A program made the translations under genes and the position numbers. The notes below the pieces were generated by a model. It was given only the letters and a program-made list of their open reading frames with translations. It was not told the origin of the DNA and searched no databases. A stretch of 64,000 bases of DNA from Neoceratodus forsteri (Eukaryota; Chordata; Ceratodontiformes; Ceratodontidae), in NCBI GenBank assembly GCA_016271365.2, contig CM028136.1, forward strand, positions 471,508,001-471,572,000. Reading direction: 5' to 3'. This document shows positions 11,373 through 22,059 of the stretch, piece by piece. Position 1 is the first letter of the stretch; every line of letters starts with the position of its first letter.

Positions 11373-12594
11373 ATGGAGGACTCCAGTCCAGGTTTGGTTA
11401 TGGTAGAGGAAGGATATGTAGCAGTGGCTTCTGACCAAGTGTTGGAACTAGACATAGATTTGGACCAAGGAGCAGAAGCTCTACAACAGGAGGTGGAAGC
11501 TGAAATACTGGATGTACAAGTAGAAGAAGAGACTGGATTGGATGAAGAACATCTTTTGCAGGTTCAATTGGAGAAAAAGAAAAAATATTTGATGGAAATG
11601 TTGTTTGCAGAAAGTGATTTCCAAATTAATAAACTGAAGCTGGTAGAGGAATGCACTAAATGGAAAAGATCAGCTGTAAGCCCTATACAAGAAGGCAATA
11701 AATGTTTGCCTTTAGCCTTGAACCTAGACCAGGTACCAGGAACTTCTATGGCATCAGAGGGGATACCTGAGTCTCAGCAGTTGGGTGTTGGGGAAGTGGA
11801 GTTTAGTGGCTCCTCCACTGAATGGACCTTGGGAGGGGTTCTCCAAGATGCAGGTTAGGTCCTTAAAAATGACATTTGGGTACCTGATACTATGATTCCA
11901 ATTCTGGGGGCAAATGAGAGTGTGCAAAATTGGTTACTGAATCAAACCCATTTCCTCTCATTCTGATTTCAGACGAGCTTTCAAAGAACGCTAAGTCCTC
12001 AATATTGGTTGCTGCTTCTGCGTGAAGTGCAGGTGAGGCTGTAGGATTAGAAACTACACCAGACGCTATGCCTACAGATTCAACAGAGTCTTGCAACAAG
12101 AGGAGATGGATTATGTTAGAATCCTTGGCGGGATGTACTCTGCTAAAGAATAATGAAGAAAACCCGAGAGAAGATAATTTGGATATTTCAGGTATGATCT
12201 TTGTCATTTCTCCAAAAGATCTTCACAATAAATGGAAACAAAGAGAGACAAGCCCAAAAGCTGGGAAACAGGGCACTCAATCCTATGCTGGTCTCTTCTG
12301 TAAGCCGTCTGAAGCTGCCAAAAGGTGATATTTGGTTTGTCTAAGATATAAGGGACATGCTCCCATGGTCCCCAACAGAATCTCTCCTGCTGAAGTACAT
12401 GCCTTCATACATGCCCCAGGGGATAAGACATATGATGTTAGGTTTTGCACGATGGCATCTTTAGACAAATTCTGGCATTTGTATTATGAACTCAAAGACA
12501 CAGATATTTGGAAAGAATTTTTGGCAATCCCTATTACATAGCATACTATGAAAATGGTAACACTTCTCTTCTGTAATGAAGGAGTGAACATTAG
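11373..12594 (+). pseudogene. LINE copy 2 ORF1, 5' part
   Basis: It starts MEDSSPGLVMVEEGY and is open to 11858 with an acidic N-terminus and a charged helix (LLQVQLEKKKKYLMEML), the counterpart of LLQLEEQRYLQRRQ in copy 1. After a shift, 12332-12541 encodes a globular part (PNRISPAEVHAFIH ... FCTMASLDKFWHLYYELKD) aligning with YEIHALIH ... LKGLEKFWSQFHLLK of copy 1. There is a stop near 12540. The reading is cut by the Penelope-like insertion after 12609 and continues at 23237 with GFWTGGWTIRVQL. Confidence 0.8.
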
Positions 12595-12609
12595 TAACAT
12601 TATATTTTG
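12595..12609 (+). repeat. Left target-site duplication of the Penelope-like insertion
   Basis: The 15-base string taacattatattttg occurs here and again at 23222-23236, exactly flanking the 10.6-kb inverted Penelope-like dimer. LINE ORF1 homology runs up to the left copy and resumes after the right copy. Together these define the insertion boundaries. Confidence 0.9.
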
Positions 12610-12859
12610 ATAAAGAAATTTAAGGTCTGCACCTGGTTCTGTGCTCAGCTCCACATATATAAATATAAAGACTTAAAATTTGCCAGCACCAGAGAAAAAC
12701 TGTATAGTAGTATCATCAGGGCATTACCATCAGGGCTTATGGATGAAACAGTGCTATCCATGCACTAAAAAAGGAACCGAAATAGCGATGTATTCCATTA
12801 CCAAAAGTTTATTCACCATCACTCGGCTTCCACATCCATAAAATTACCCACCAAGAAAG

Positions 12860-12898
12860 TCCCAACACGTTTCATGCCCTCTAGTGCTTAATCATGGG
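12860..12898 (-). ncRNA. Candidate degenerate hammerhead-ribozyme core, left arm
   Basis: On the minus strand the string reads ccatgattaagcactagagg followed by gcatgaaacgtgttggg. It resembles the TGATGAAG ... GAAACGCGT core of hammerhead ribozymes that is conserved in Penelope-element terminal repeats. Here CTGATGA is changed (CATGATT) and stem II is weak, so activity is doubtful. The position, about 270 bp from the element's 3' end, matches the terminal-repeat location. Confidence 0.4.
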
Positions 12899-13181
12899 AA
12901 TAACATGATACAGAATACCACACTATAAATACATGATAATTTAAAGTGACAGTGCACAAAACCTTAAACCATACAATACATTAAAATGCCTTAATTTTTA
13001 TAGATTTGCACAATTTATATGTAACACCAGTGTCCTCCTCAAAGTGAGTAAATTGGGATCCACAGAAATTTTTTTAACAGTAGCATCTATAAAACAAAAC
13101 AAAATTAAATAATTAATAAAAAAATGTTTTTTCAGATAAACTGACATCAACATATAAAAAAGCACAGAAACATCTTATTAA

Positions 13182-13922
13182 TTATTTCTTAAGGAAAGGT
13201 TTTATATCTATTCTGTCATTTAGACCTGGTTTTTCTGTACCACCTGTGGCAAAAATCCAATACTGTTCTCTCTTAAGAAGAATATTATCAAAATCACCTC
13301 CTCTTGTACTTTTTTTGGGTTTTTCTATTCCCACAAATGACCAAACATGTTCTTTTGGGTTCATCACTTTACTCATATGTGCTGCTATTGCATTCTTTTG
13401 ATCATTATAGTTAATGGCCCTTAAATGTTCCCCCATTCTATCTTTCAATTTTCTTTTTGTTTTGCCAATATAGAAACTGCCACATGTACACGAGGCCATA
13501 TAAATGACTCCCTCTGTTGTACAAGTGATGAACCCCCTTATTTTTACATTTCTGTGTGTTTTAGGATTCAAAAAACTCTTAACTTGTATTAATGATTGAC
13601 AAAACTTACAATTCCCACATCTGTAACAACCATCCTGCACTTTAGGTAGCCACATTCTTGTTTGTGCCTGTCTAGGCTGTACTGAATGTACCAAAGAATC
13701 TTTAAGACTTCTACCCTTTCTATGCACCATTCTTGGTTGAACATCATTCAAATGTTTAAGGCCAGGATCCAGACTTACCAGATGCCAGTGTTTCTTAATA
13801 ATATTACTGATTTCTTTTGATTGAGCACTATAGGTATTCACAAAATTAATTCTCTGATCATTTTTTTCTGACTTCTCAGTATTTTTCTTACTTATGACCT
13901 CTGACCTTTCTAGATTACTCAC
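13182..13922 (-). CDS. GIY-YIG endonuclease domain with Cys-rich linker (Penelope-like element, left arm)
   Basis: An open 246-codon frame encodes the C-terminal part of the Penelope-like polyprotein. After the RT connector (VNTYSAQSKEISNIIKKHW) comes a Cys cluster CYRCGNCKFC near residue 100, a putative zinc-binding motif. The nuclease follows: GVIYMASCTCGSFYIGKTKRKLKDRMGEHL (about residues 140-168). This holds the two Tyr/Gly motifs (VIY and FYIGKT), the catalytic-type Arg of KDRMGEH and the following His. The domain nicks DNA to start integration. The upstream RT is frameshifted, so this piece is not made as part of a full protein from this copy. The right-arm counterpart (22060-22706) is broken at several points. 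Confidence 0.85.
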   Translation of the reverse strand: MSNLERSEVISKKNTEKSEKNDQRINFVNTYSAQSKEISNIIKKHWHLVSLDPGLKHLNDVQPRMVHRKGRSLKDSLVHSVQPRQAQTRMWLPKVQDGCYRCGNCKFCQSLIQVKSFLNPKTHRNVKIRGFITCTTEGVIYMASCTCGSFYIGKTKRKLKDRMGEHLRAINYNDQKNAIAAHMSKVMNPKEHVWSFVGIEKPKKSTRGGDFDNILLKREQYWIFATGGTEKPGLNDRIDIKPFLKK

Positions 13923-15560
13923 ATCATTTCTGGCTTTTATAATAAGATTCTTAGGATATTTTCTTTCTAGAACCTGCTTTCAAGCTCATCTGCTCTTATT
14001 TCAAACGTACTTTTGTACTACAATTTCTTTTATTCTCATAAATTGACCTTTAGGGATGCCAGCTATAGTGTGAAATGGATGACTACTGTCAGCCTGTAAA
14101 ATAGTGTTTCTATCTGTACTGTTTCTAAATAAATCAGTTTCTATACCTCCACATCCATCTTTTTAACAATCAGGTCTAAAAACTGATTTCTTTATAGCTG
14201 AAAGATAAAGAGAATGCAGATTTGGGTCACTAACTTCCAAAATCTTACAAATTGGAAAAGTTGTTTTCTCCAATCGGTCCAAATCATAAAAATATCATCA
14301 ATAAAATGCTTATAAAGGTCAATTTTGTCTCTATATGGGTTATTATCCATATCTCTAATAAATTTTTCTCCCATCTTCCTAAATATAGATTTACAAAATT
14401 CGGGGCAAAAGTTGCTCCCATTGCTGTACCCTTCTTTTGTATATATTGTCCATCTGCAAAGAAAAAAGTATTATTTTTCAATACAAACTTAGCTAATTGA
14501 ATCAACATCTCAGTAGGTGGATCTCTATCTATTCTACCATTCAGATAGTATTCTAGGCAGCTAGCCCCCTTCATGTGGTATATTAGAATACAATGATTCA
14601 ACATCCAAAGTAGCAAACAAGCTGGTTTCCTCAATGGCTATATCCTCTAAAATACCAATCATGTCACCTGTGTCCTTTATATAAGATGGAACAGCTTGTG
14701 CCAAAGGTTTAATATAATAATCAATAAATTGTGACAATGGCTCAGTGAGGGAATCATTTCCTGAAACTATTGGGCGACCAGGTGGATTCAAAAGACATTT
14801 GTGTATTTTAGGAAGAATATACATACAAGCTCTTACTGAATACTGTACACACAAAAAGGAATAGATTTCATCACTAATCCAACCCTTTTCTTTTATTTCC
14901 AATAGATATTTATCTGTTTCCCTTTTGTATGTTACAGTAGGATCTATCAAAACTTTTTCATAGAATTCTATATTTGACAACTGTCTGTGTACCTCCATAC
15001 AGTATTTTTCTGTATCCATCACCACAATAGATCCCCCCTTATCAGCATTTTTATGGTGATACTAGTATCCTCACTTAAAGTTCTAAGGGCTGATTTTTCA
15101 GCACCACTCAAATTATTTCCCATAGCAATATGTGTCTTATGCATTCTGTCCAAATTCAACAAATCCTTTTCACAGCTTTTTAAAAATATCTGTAAAGCTG
15201 GCGATAACGGTGGACAAAAAGTTGATGGAGGTTTAAATTTCTGGACACCTATTTCATTATAATTAATTTTCACAGCATCACTTACCTCATTGTCTATAAA
15301 ACCAGAATTTTCTTCCTCTCTTCTATTGAAAAAGATTTTAATCCTGATTTCTAGTCAATTTATGGCAGTCTATTATAGTCTCAAATAGATTAAACCTCTG
15401 CTGTGGAACAAAAGATAAACCTTTATTCAAAAGACTTATTTCTACATCTGACAAATCTCTGGATGAAATATTTACCACATTGTTTACTGATAAGTTCCTC
15501 TCATGTTGTTCCTCATGTTCCATCCTCTTTGCCTCGATTCCAACGATTTCCACCACCTTC
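13923..15560 (-). pseudogene. Penelope-like reverse transcriptase, left arm
   Basis: Frames at 15556-15338, 15273-15019, 15025-14561, 14634-14284 and 14374-14192 make up the RT. Visible motifs in order are NISSRDLSDVEISLLNKGLSFVP; SEDTSITIK with a frameshift then IVVMDTEKY (expected NADKGG); LPKIHK; GRPIVSGNDSLTE; LDVESLYSNIPHEGG; KKGTAMGATFAPNFVNLYLGRWE; and the catalytic FIDD at about 14293-14304. Penelope RTs are related to telomerase RT. A one-base loss in an A-run at about 15050 breaks the frame, and the same loss is present in the right arm. Further shifts occur near 15340, 14570 and 14300-14190. Confidence 0.9.
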
Positions 15561-15574
15561 TCTTCTTGCCCCTC

Positions 15575-16395
15575 CTAATCCGTTTTTGGGACATAGTTGT
15601 ATTGATATGTTGGCTTCTCCTCGGCCTTCAGGTGTCCTTTCTCAGTATTCACTTGTTCTTCTTCTGAATATGTTCTTCCAAGATAAATCTCTTCTACACT
15701 ATTTGACTCATCATTATGTCTAATATCTTGCGGCATAAGAATCAATCTAGTAGTTGTATTTCCTTGTGGTCTTGGACTGGATTCAAACCTCACTTTTTTT
15801 CCCCATTCAAATATTGTGCCATTCAAATAATCATTTGCATCTCTTTCAAATTTGGACTGCTTAATTGCTTGTATTTTCTTATCATATTTGGCTAGATTAT
15901 ATTTAAAATTTCCACATAGTTCATCATATAATGGATGATTACTGTACTGTTGTAATACTGTCTCTTTAATTTTAATCTCATTTTCCATTTCTATTTGTAT
16001 TGCTGCATTTTCTTTTAGAACCAACTCGATATATTGCCTACTTGCTTCATGGCTGATTTTTGTCAACTTGTTAAAAACCTTCCGCTGTAATCCAAAGCGA
16101 GGCTTTTTAATATTTTAAACCTCATGGGTATGCAGTTCACCTCAAGATAAGCTCAATGGATACCCGCTCCCAATATAATCTCTTGGCTCTATATGCAACA
16201 CGTTCAAACTGTTGGAATGTTTGTTTAATATCCATTGTCTTACTTCAACATCAGAATTCTTTTTAATAATTCAGAAAAAGTATTTGTACTTGTTTCCATG
16301 TTTGCAAAAGATCTTTAAAAGAAGAAATTCCCCCTTTGTCTGAATCAAAAATATCTTTGGTAGATTTGTTACCATCCTGGAATCCACCTGACGCC
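15575..16395 (-). pseudogene. Penelope-like N-terminal ORF, left arm
   Basis: This matches the intact 19462-20397 gene of the right arm. It is open for 163 codons (16066-15575, KISHEASRQYIELVLKENAAIQ ... YVPKTD). The first 110 codons (16395-16070) can be traced by similarity only, with stops and indels. It contains a long charged helical stretch. The function of this N-terminal part is not known to me; it precedes the RT in many vertebrate Penelope-like elements. Confidence 0.75.
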
Positions 16396-16429
16396 ATCTC
16401 TAATGACCACACTTACTTTTATGATTTGT

Positions 16430-17851
16430 AATAACAATCACAAAGTCGAACAGTCATTCATTCGTTTCTTACAATGCCAAAAATTAATTCTTTATACTAT
16501 TGGCTATTCCACCCGAATGGAACGACTTCATAAATAACCACATTTACTTACAGCTGCAATAGAGTCTTTTATTCATTTTTCAAGTTTGCGATATCAAATG
16601 TCAGTTCTTTTCTTTATATTGTCTTCCGACTATGTGCAGCAAACCTCCAAATTTCACAAAGACCATACTTGCTTGTATAATTGCAGCTTCAATCAGGGAA
16701 TCAAATCTTTTTTTCTTTTATCTTACCAACTATGTACAGCAAACCTCCAAATTTCACAAAGACCGTACTTGCTTGTATAATTGCAGCTTCAATCAGGGAA
16801 TCAAACAGCAAAATATTCGTTTTCCTTAAAAGTCTGTATTACCCGATATCAGTTCTCCTTATCTTCTGACTTTTTTATCCGTACAATAAATATCCTTAAT
16901 GAGTAATACCCACACTTGCTTGTTTTAATCAAAAGATCAGAATGCCATTCTCCGTAAATCACACTTGCTTATAGTTATCTAATTACGGCTTCAGTCAAAA
17001 GGTCAAACAGCAGATTATTCATTTCTTTAAGATCTTACAATACCTGGTATCAATTCTCATGTTTCAGTTCTCCATTATTTCGATTATCTCCTTTATAATT
17101 TTATTGTTGCAGCAACCTCCATAGTGAGTAATGGCCATATTCACTTATCCAACACAACTGATATCAATTCCTTATCTTCTGATTTTATTATCATACAATG
17201 AACATCCTTAGGGAACAATGACCATGCTTGCTTGTCTTTAATCAAGAAATCAGAATACATTCTCTGTAAATGACCACACTTGTTTATAATTATCTAATTG
17301 CAGTTTCAATCAAAAATCAAGCAGTAAAACATTCGTTTCTTTAAAAGTTTTCATGCCTGATATCAATTCCTCCTTGTCTTTTAACTATTTCATCTGGACT
17401 ATGATCATCCTTAATGAGCAGTCATCATGATTACTTGTCAGTCTCCATAGCAGTAATGGCCATACTTATTTATCCAATTACAGCTTCAATCAGAAAAAAG
17501 CCACTAATTCGTTTCATAAGATTCAATACCCAAAACTATTTGATCCTGCAGAAAACATCCAAAAATGTACAATCATGCTTACTTGTCCATTTCTTCGTTT
17601 CATGAGGATTTGCGGTGTCCAAAAATCAATTTTTCTTCTTATTAATTTGTCTTCTGACTAATTTACCCACACAGCAAACCTATGTAGCAATCAATAGCCA
17701 CACTCGCTTATCCACTAGTAACTTGCAGTTAAGAAGTCAAAAAGAATCATACATTCGTTTTCTAAAGTTTTTTACCATGCCCAGATTCTAGTTCTTCTTT
17801 TTATTGAAAGTCTTTCGACTATTTACCAGTGCAACAAACCTCAGTAACAGG
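16430..17851 (-). repeat. Repeat-rich 5' leader of the Penelope-like element, left arm
   Basis: This non-coding leader is built from imperfect tandem units. The clearest pair is about 16629-16735 and 16736-16841, ~106 bp apart. Both carry 'gcaaacctccaaatttcac', 'acttgcttgtataattgc' and 'agcttcaatcagggaatc'. Degenerate versions (acttgctt ... tttaatcaa ... cattcgttt) recur every ~100-330 bp to 17800. The short ORFs at 16586-16869 are translations of these units and not genes. Tandem leader units often carry promoter activity in retroelements; here that is inference. Confidence 0.75.
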
Positions 17852-18045
17852 TAACATTTTGATAAAGAAATTCAAGGTCTGCACCTGGGTTCTGTGCTCA
17901 GCTCCACATATATAAATATAAAGACATAAAATTTGCCAGCACCAGAGAAAAACTGTATAGTAGTATCATCAGGGCATTACCATCAGGGCTTATGGATGAA
18001 ACAGTGCTATCCATGCACTAAAAAATGAACCAAAATAGCGATGTA
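17852..18045 (-). repeat. Extra copy of the Penelope 3' terminus (pLTR fragment) at the dimer centre
   Basis: About 194 bp nearly identical to the left end of the insertion (12605-12797), in the same orientation. It runs from ataaagaaattcaagg through 'ccagcaccagagaaaaac' to aaaatagcgatgtat. In minus-strand reading it is a 3'-terminal fragment sitting just upstream of the full left-arm element, which is the tandem pLTR layout described for Penelope. For the right arm it is inverted. It forms the only large asymmetry at the centre of the dimer, together with 17796-17851. Confidence 0.85.
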
Positions 18046-19440
18046 TGAACTGGAATCTGGGCATGGTAAAAAACTTTAGAAAACGAATGTATGATTCTTT
18101 TTGACTTCTTAACTGCAAGTTACTAGTGGATAAGCGAGTGTGGCTATTGATTGCTACATAGGTTTGCTGTGTGGGTAAATTAGTCAGAAGACAAATTAAT
18201 AAGAAGAAAAATTGATTTTTGGACACCGCAAATCCTCATGAAACGAAGAAATGGACAAGTAAGCATGATTGTACATTTTTTTTGGATGTTTTCTGCACGG
18301 ATCAAATAGTTTTTGGGTATTGAAATTCTTAAGGAAACGAATTAGTGGCTTTTTTTCTGATTGAAGCTGTAATTGGATAAATAAGTATGGCCATTACTTG
18401 CTATGGAGGCTGACAAGTAATCATGATGACTGCTCATTAAGGATGATCATAGTCCAGATGAAATTGTTAAAAGACAAGGAGAATTGATACCAGGCATGAA
18501 AAACTTTTAAAGAAACGAATGTTTTACTGTTTGATTTTTTGATTGAAACTGTAATTAGATAATTATAAACAAGTGTGGTCATTTACAGAGAATGGTATTC
18601 TGATTTCTTGATTAAAGACAAGCAAGCATGGTCATTGTTCCCTAAGGATGTTCATTGTATGGATAATAAAATCAGAAGATAAGGGAATTGATATCAGTTG
18701 TGTTTGGATAAGTGAATATGGCCATTACTCACTATGGAGGTTTGCTGCAACAATAAAATTATAAAGGAGATAATCGAAATAATGGAGAACTGAAACATGA
18801 GAATTGATACCAGGTATTGTAAGATCTTAAAGAAATGAATAATCTGCTGTTTGACCTTTTGACTGAAGCCGTAATTAGATAACTATAAGCAAGTGTGATT
18901 TACGGAGAAAGGCATTCTGATCTTTTGATTAAAACAAGCAAGTGTGGGTATTACTCATTAAGGATATTTATTGTACGGATAAAAAAGTCAGAAGATAAGG
19001 AGAACTGATATCGGGTAATACAGACTTTTAAGGAAAACGAATATTTTGCTGTTTGATTCCCTGATTGAAGCTGCAATTATACAAGCAAGTACGGTCTTTG
19101 TGAAATTTGGAGGTTTGCTGTACATAGTTGGAAGATAATATAAAAGAAAAAGATTTGATTCCCTGATTGAAGTTGCAATTATACAAGCAAGTACGGTCTT
19201 TGTGAAATTTGGAGGTTTGCTGCACATAGTTGGAAGACAATATAAAAGAAAAAGAACTGACATTTGATATCGCAAACTTGAAAAATTAATAAAAGACTCT
19301 ATTGCAGCTGTAAGTAAATGTGGTTATTTATGAAGTCTTGCCATACTGGTGGAATAGCCAATAGTATAAAGAATTAATTTTTGGCATTGTAAGAAACAAA
19401 TGAATGACTGTTCGATTTGTGATTCTTATTACAAATCTAG
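18046..19440 (+). repeat. Repeat-rich 5' leader, right arm
   Basis: Reverse complement of 16430-17795. The best unit pair here is at about 19023-19130 and 19150-19240 (gattccctgattgaag ... 'tgaaatttggaggtttgctg'). Units decay toward the 5' end. No gene is supported inside. Confidence 0.75.
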
Positions 19441-19461
19441 AAGTAAGTGTGGTCATTAGAG

Positions 19462-20397
19462 ATGGCGTCAGGTGGATTCCAGGACGGTAACAAATCTACC
19501 AAAGATATTTTTGATTCAGACAAAGGGGGAATTTCTTCTTTTAAAGATCTTATTTTTGCAAACATGGAAACAAGTACAAATACTTTTTCTGAATTATTAA
19601 AAAAGAATTCTGATGTTGAAGTAAGACCAATGGATATTAAACAAACATTCCAACAGTTTGAACGTGTTGCATATAGAGCCAAGAGATTATATTGGGAGCG
19701 GGTATCCTTGAGAGCTTATCTTGAGGTGAACCGCATACCGCGAGGTTTAAGAATATTAAAAAAGCCTTCGTTTGGATTACAGCGGGAAGGTTTTTTAACA
19801 AGTTGGCAAAAAATCAGCCATGAAGCAAGTAGGCAATATATCGAGTTGGTTCTAAAAGAAAATGCAGCAATACAAATAGAAACGGAAAATGAGATTAAAA
19901 TTAAAGAGACAGTATTACAACAGTACAGTAATCATCCATTATATGATGAACTATGTGGAAATTTTAAATATAATCTAGCCAAATATGATAAGAAAATACA
20001 AGCAATTAAGCAGTCCAAATTTGAAAGAGATGCAAATGATTATTTGAATGGCACAATATTTGAATGGGGAAAAAAAGTGAGGTTTGAATCCAGTCCAAGA
20101 CCACAAGGAAATACAACTACTAGATTGATTCTTACGCCGCAAGATATTAGACATAATGATGAGTCAAATAGTGTAGAAGAGATTTATCTTGGAGAAGAAA
20201 CATATTCAGAAGAGGAACAAGTGAATACTCGAGAAAGGACACCTGAAGGCCCGAGGAGAAGCCAACGTATCAATACAACTATGTCCCCAAAAAACGGATT
20301 AGGAGGGGGGGCAAGAAGAGAAGGTGGTGGAAATCGTTGGAATCGAGGCAAAAGAGGATGGAACATGAGGAACAACATGAGAGGAACTTATCAGTAA
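19462..20397 (+). CDS. Penelope-like N-terminal ORF (311 codons, open)
   Basis: Open from the ATG at 19462 (MASGGFQDGNKSTKDIF); an upstream in-frame ATG at 19447 adds five residues. The protein has an N-terminal acidic part, a long charged and probably helical region (ERVAYRAKRLYWERVSLRAYLE ... HEASRQYIELVLKENAAIQIETENEIKIKE), and a C-terminal basic Gly/Arg-rich tail (GGGARREGGGNRWNRGKRGWNMR). The tail looks RNA-binding. It overlaps the following RT frame (20337 onward), so this may be a separate ORF1 or the N-terminus of one polyprotein whose frame was lost. I do not know its function. Confidence 0.7.
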   Translation: MASGGFQDGNKSTKDIFDSDKGGISSFKDLIFANMETSTNTFSELLKKNSDVEVRPMDIKQTFQQFERVAYRAKRLYWERVSLRAYLEVNRIPRGLRILKKPSFGLQREGFLTSWQKISHEASRQYIELVLKENAAIQIETENEIKIKETVLQQYSNHPLYDELCGNFKYNLAKYDKKIQAIKQSKFERDANDYLNGTIFEWGKKVRFESSPRPQGNTTTRLILTPQDIRHNDESNSVEEIYLGEETYSEEEQVNTRERTPEGPRRSQRINTTMSPKNGLGGGARREGGGNRWNRGKRGWNMRNNMRGTYQ

Positions 20398-22054
20398 ACA
20401 ATGTGGTAAATATTTCATCCAGAGATTTGTCAGATGTAGAAATAAGTCTTTTGAATAAAGGTTTATCTTTTGTTCCACAGCAGAGGTTTAATCTATTTGA
20501 GACTATAATAGACTGCCATAAATTGACTAGAAATCTGGGATTAAAATCTTTTTTCAATAGAAGAGAGGAAGAAAATTCTGGTTTTATAGACAATGAGGTA
20601 AGTGATGCTGTGAAAATTAATTATAATGAAATAGGTGTCCAGAAATTTAAACCTCCATCAACTTTTTGTCCACCGTTATCGCCAGCTTTACAGATATTTT
20701 TAAAAAGCTGTGAAAAGGATTTGTTGAATTTGGACAGAATGCATAAGACACATATTGCTATGGGAAATAATTTGAGTGGTGCTGAAAAATCAGCCCTTAG
20801 AACTTTAAGTGAGGATACTAGTATCACCATAAAAATGCTGATAAGGGGGGATCTATTGTGGTGATGGATAGGAAAAATACTGTATGGAGGTACACAGACA
20901 GTTGTCAAATATAGAATTCTATGAAAAAGTTTTGATAGATCCTACTGTAACATACAAAAGGGAAACAGATAAATATCTATTGGAAATAAAAGAAAAGGGT
21001 TGGATTAGTGATGAAATCTATTCCTTTTTGTGTGTACAGTATCCAGTAAGAGCTTGTATGTATATTCTTCCTAAAATACACAAATGTCTTTTGAATCCAC
21101 CTGGTCGCCCAATAGTTTCAGGAAATGATTCCCTCACTGAGCCATTGTCACAATTTATTGATTATTATATTAAACCTTTGGCACAAGCTGTTCCATCTTA
21201 TATAAAGGACACAGGTGACATGATTGGTATTTTAGAGGATATAGCCATTGAGGAAACCAGCTTGTTTGCTACTTTGGATGTTGAATCATTGTATTCTAAT
21301 ATACCACATGAAGGGGGGCTAGCTGCCCTAGAATACTATCTGAATGGTAGAATAGATAGAGATCCACCTACTGAGATGTTGATTCAATTAGCTAAGTTTG
21401 TATTGAAAAATAATACTTTTTTCTTTGCAGATGGACAATATATACAAAAGAAGGGTACAGCAATGGGAGCAACTTTTGCCCTGAATTTTGCTAAATCTAT
21501 ATTTAGGAAGATGGGAGGAAAAATTTATTAGAGATATGGATAATAACCCATATAGAGACAAAATTGACCTTTATAAGCATTTTATTGATGATATTTTTAT
21601 TATTTGGACCGGGTCGGAGAACAAACTTTTCCAATTTGTAAGATTTTTGGAAGTTAGTGACCCGAATCTGCATTTCTCTTTATCTTTCAGCTATAAAGAA
21701 ATCAGTTTTTTAGACCTGATTGTTAAAAAAGATGGATGTGGAGGTATAGAAACTGATTTATTTAGAAAAAGTACAGATAGAAACACTATTTTACAGGCTG
21801 ACAGTAGTCATCCATTTCACACTATAGCTGGCATCCCTAAAGGTCAATTTATGAGAATAAAAAGAAATTGTAGTACAAAAAGTACGTTTGAAATAAGAGC
21901 AGATGAGCTTGAAAGCAGGTTACGAGAAAGAAAATATCCTAAGAATCTTATTATAAAAGCCAGAAATGATGTGAGTAATCTAGAAAGGTCAGAGGTCATA
22001 AGTAAGAAAAATACTGAGAAGTCAGAAAAAAATGATCAGAGAATTAATTTGTGA
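20391..22054 (+). pseudogene. Penelope-like reverse transcriptase, right arm
   Basis: Frames 20337-20864, 20884-21531 and 21488-22054 give the RT. The order is NISSRDLSDVEISLLNKGL; TSITIKMLIRGD (frameshifted NADKGG region at about 20830); PKIHKCLLNPPGRPIVSG; LDVESLYSNIPHEGG; QKKGTAMGATFALNF; LYLGRWEEKF; the catalytic FIDD (21582-21593); and the downstream SYKEISFLDLIV and HPFHTIAGIPKGQFMRI. Key catalytic Asp residues remain. The same missing base in the A-run is seen in the left arm. Two more bases are lost at about 20868 (right arm only), and there is a shift near 21490 where APNFVNLYLG is damaged. Confidence 0.9.
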
Positions 22055-22059
22055 ATACC

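Larger units (their letters stand above)
12610..17851 (-). mobile_element. Penelope-like element, left arm (minus orientation)
   Basis: A 5.2-kb Penelope-like retroelement read right to left. Its order is a repeat-rich 5' leader (17851-16430), an ORF1-like N-terminal gene (16395-15575), an RT domain (15560-13925), a Cys-rich linker with GIY-YIG nuclease (13922-13182), and a ~570-bp 3' region ending at 12610. It is mirrored base for base, at high identity by eye, by 18046-23221. The 3' end at 12610 carries about 58 bp (ataaagaaatttaagg...) that the mirrored right end lacks, an asymmetry known for Penelope pLTRs. RT plus GIY-YIG is diagnostic of endonuclease-bearing Penelope-like elements. Confidence 0.9.

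Noticed and set aside
12610..12900. Terminal inverted repeats of a DNA transposon
   Set aside because: The matching ends belong to two inverted Penelope-like copies encoding RT and GIY-YIG nuclease, with a 15-bp duplication. No transposase is involved.
16586..16869. Small ORFs with repeated YVQQTSKFHKD segments as genes
   Set aside because: They are translations of the ~106-bp leader units of the Penelope-like element, present in three frames and mirrored in the right arm.
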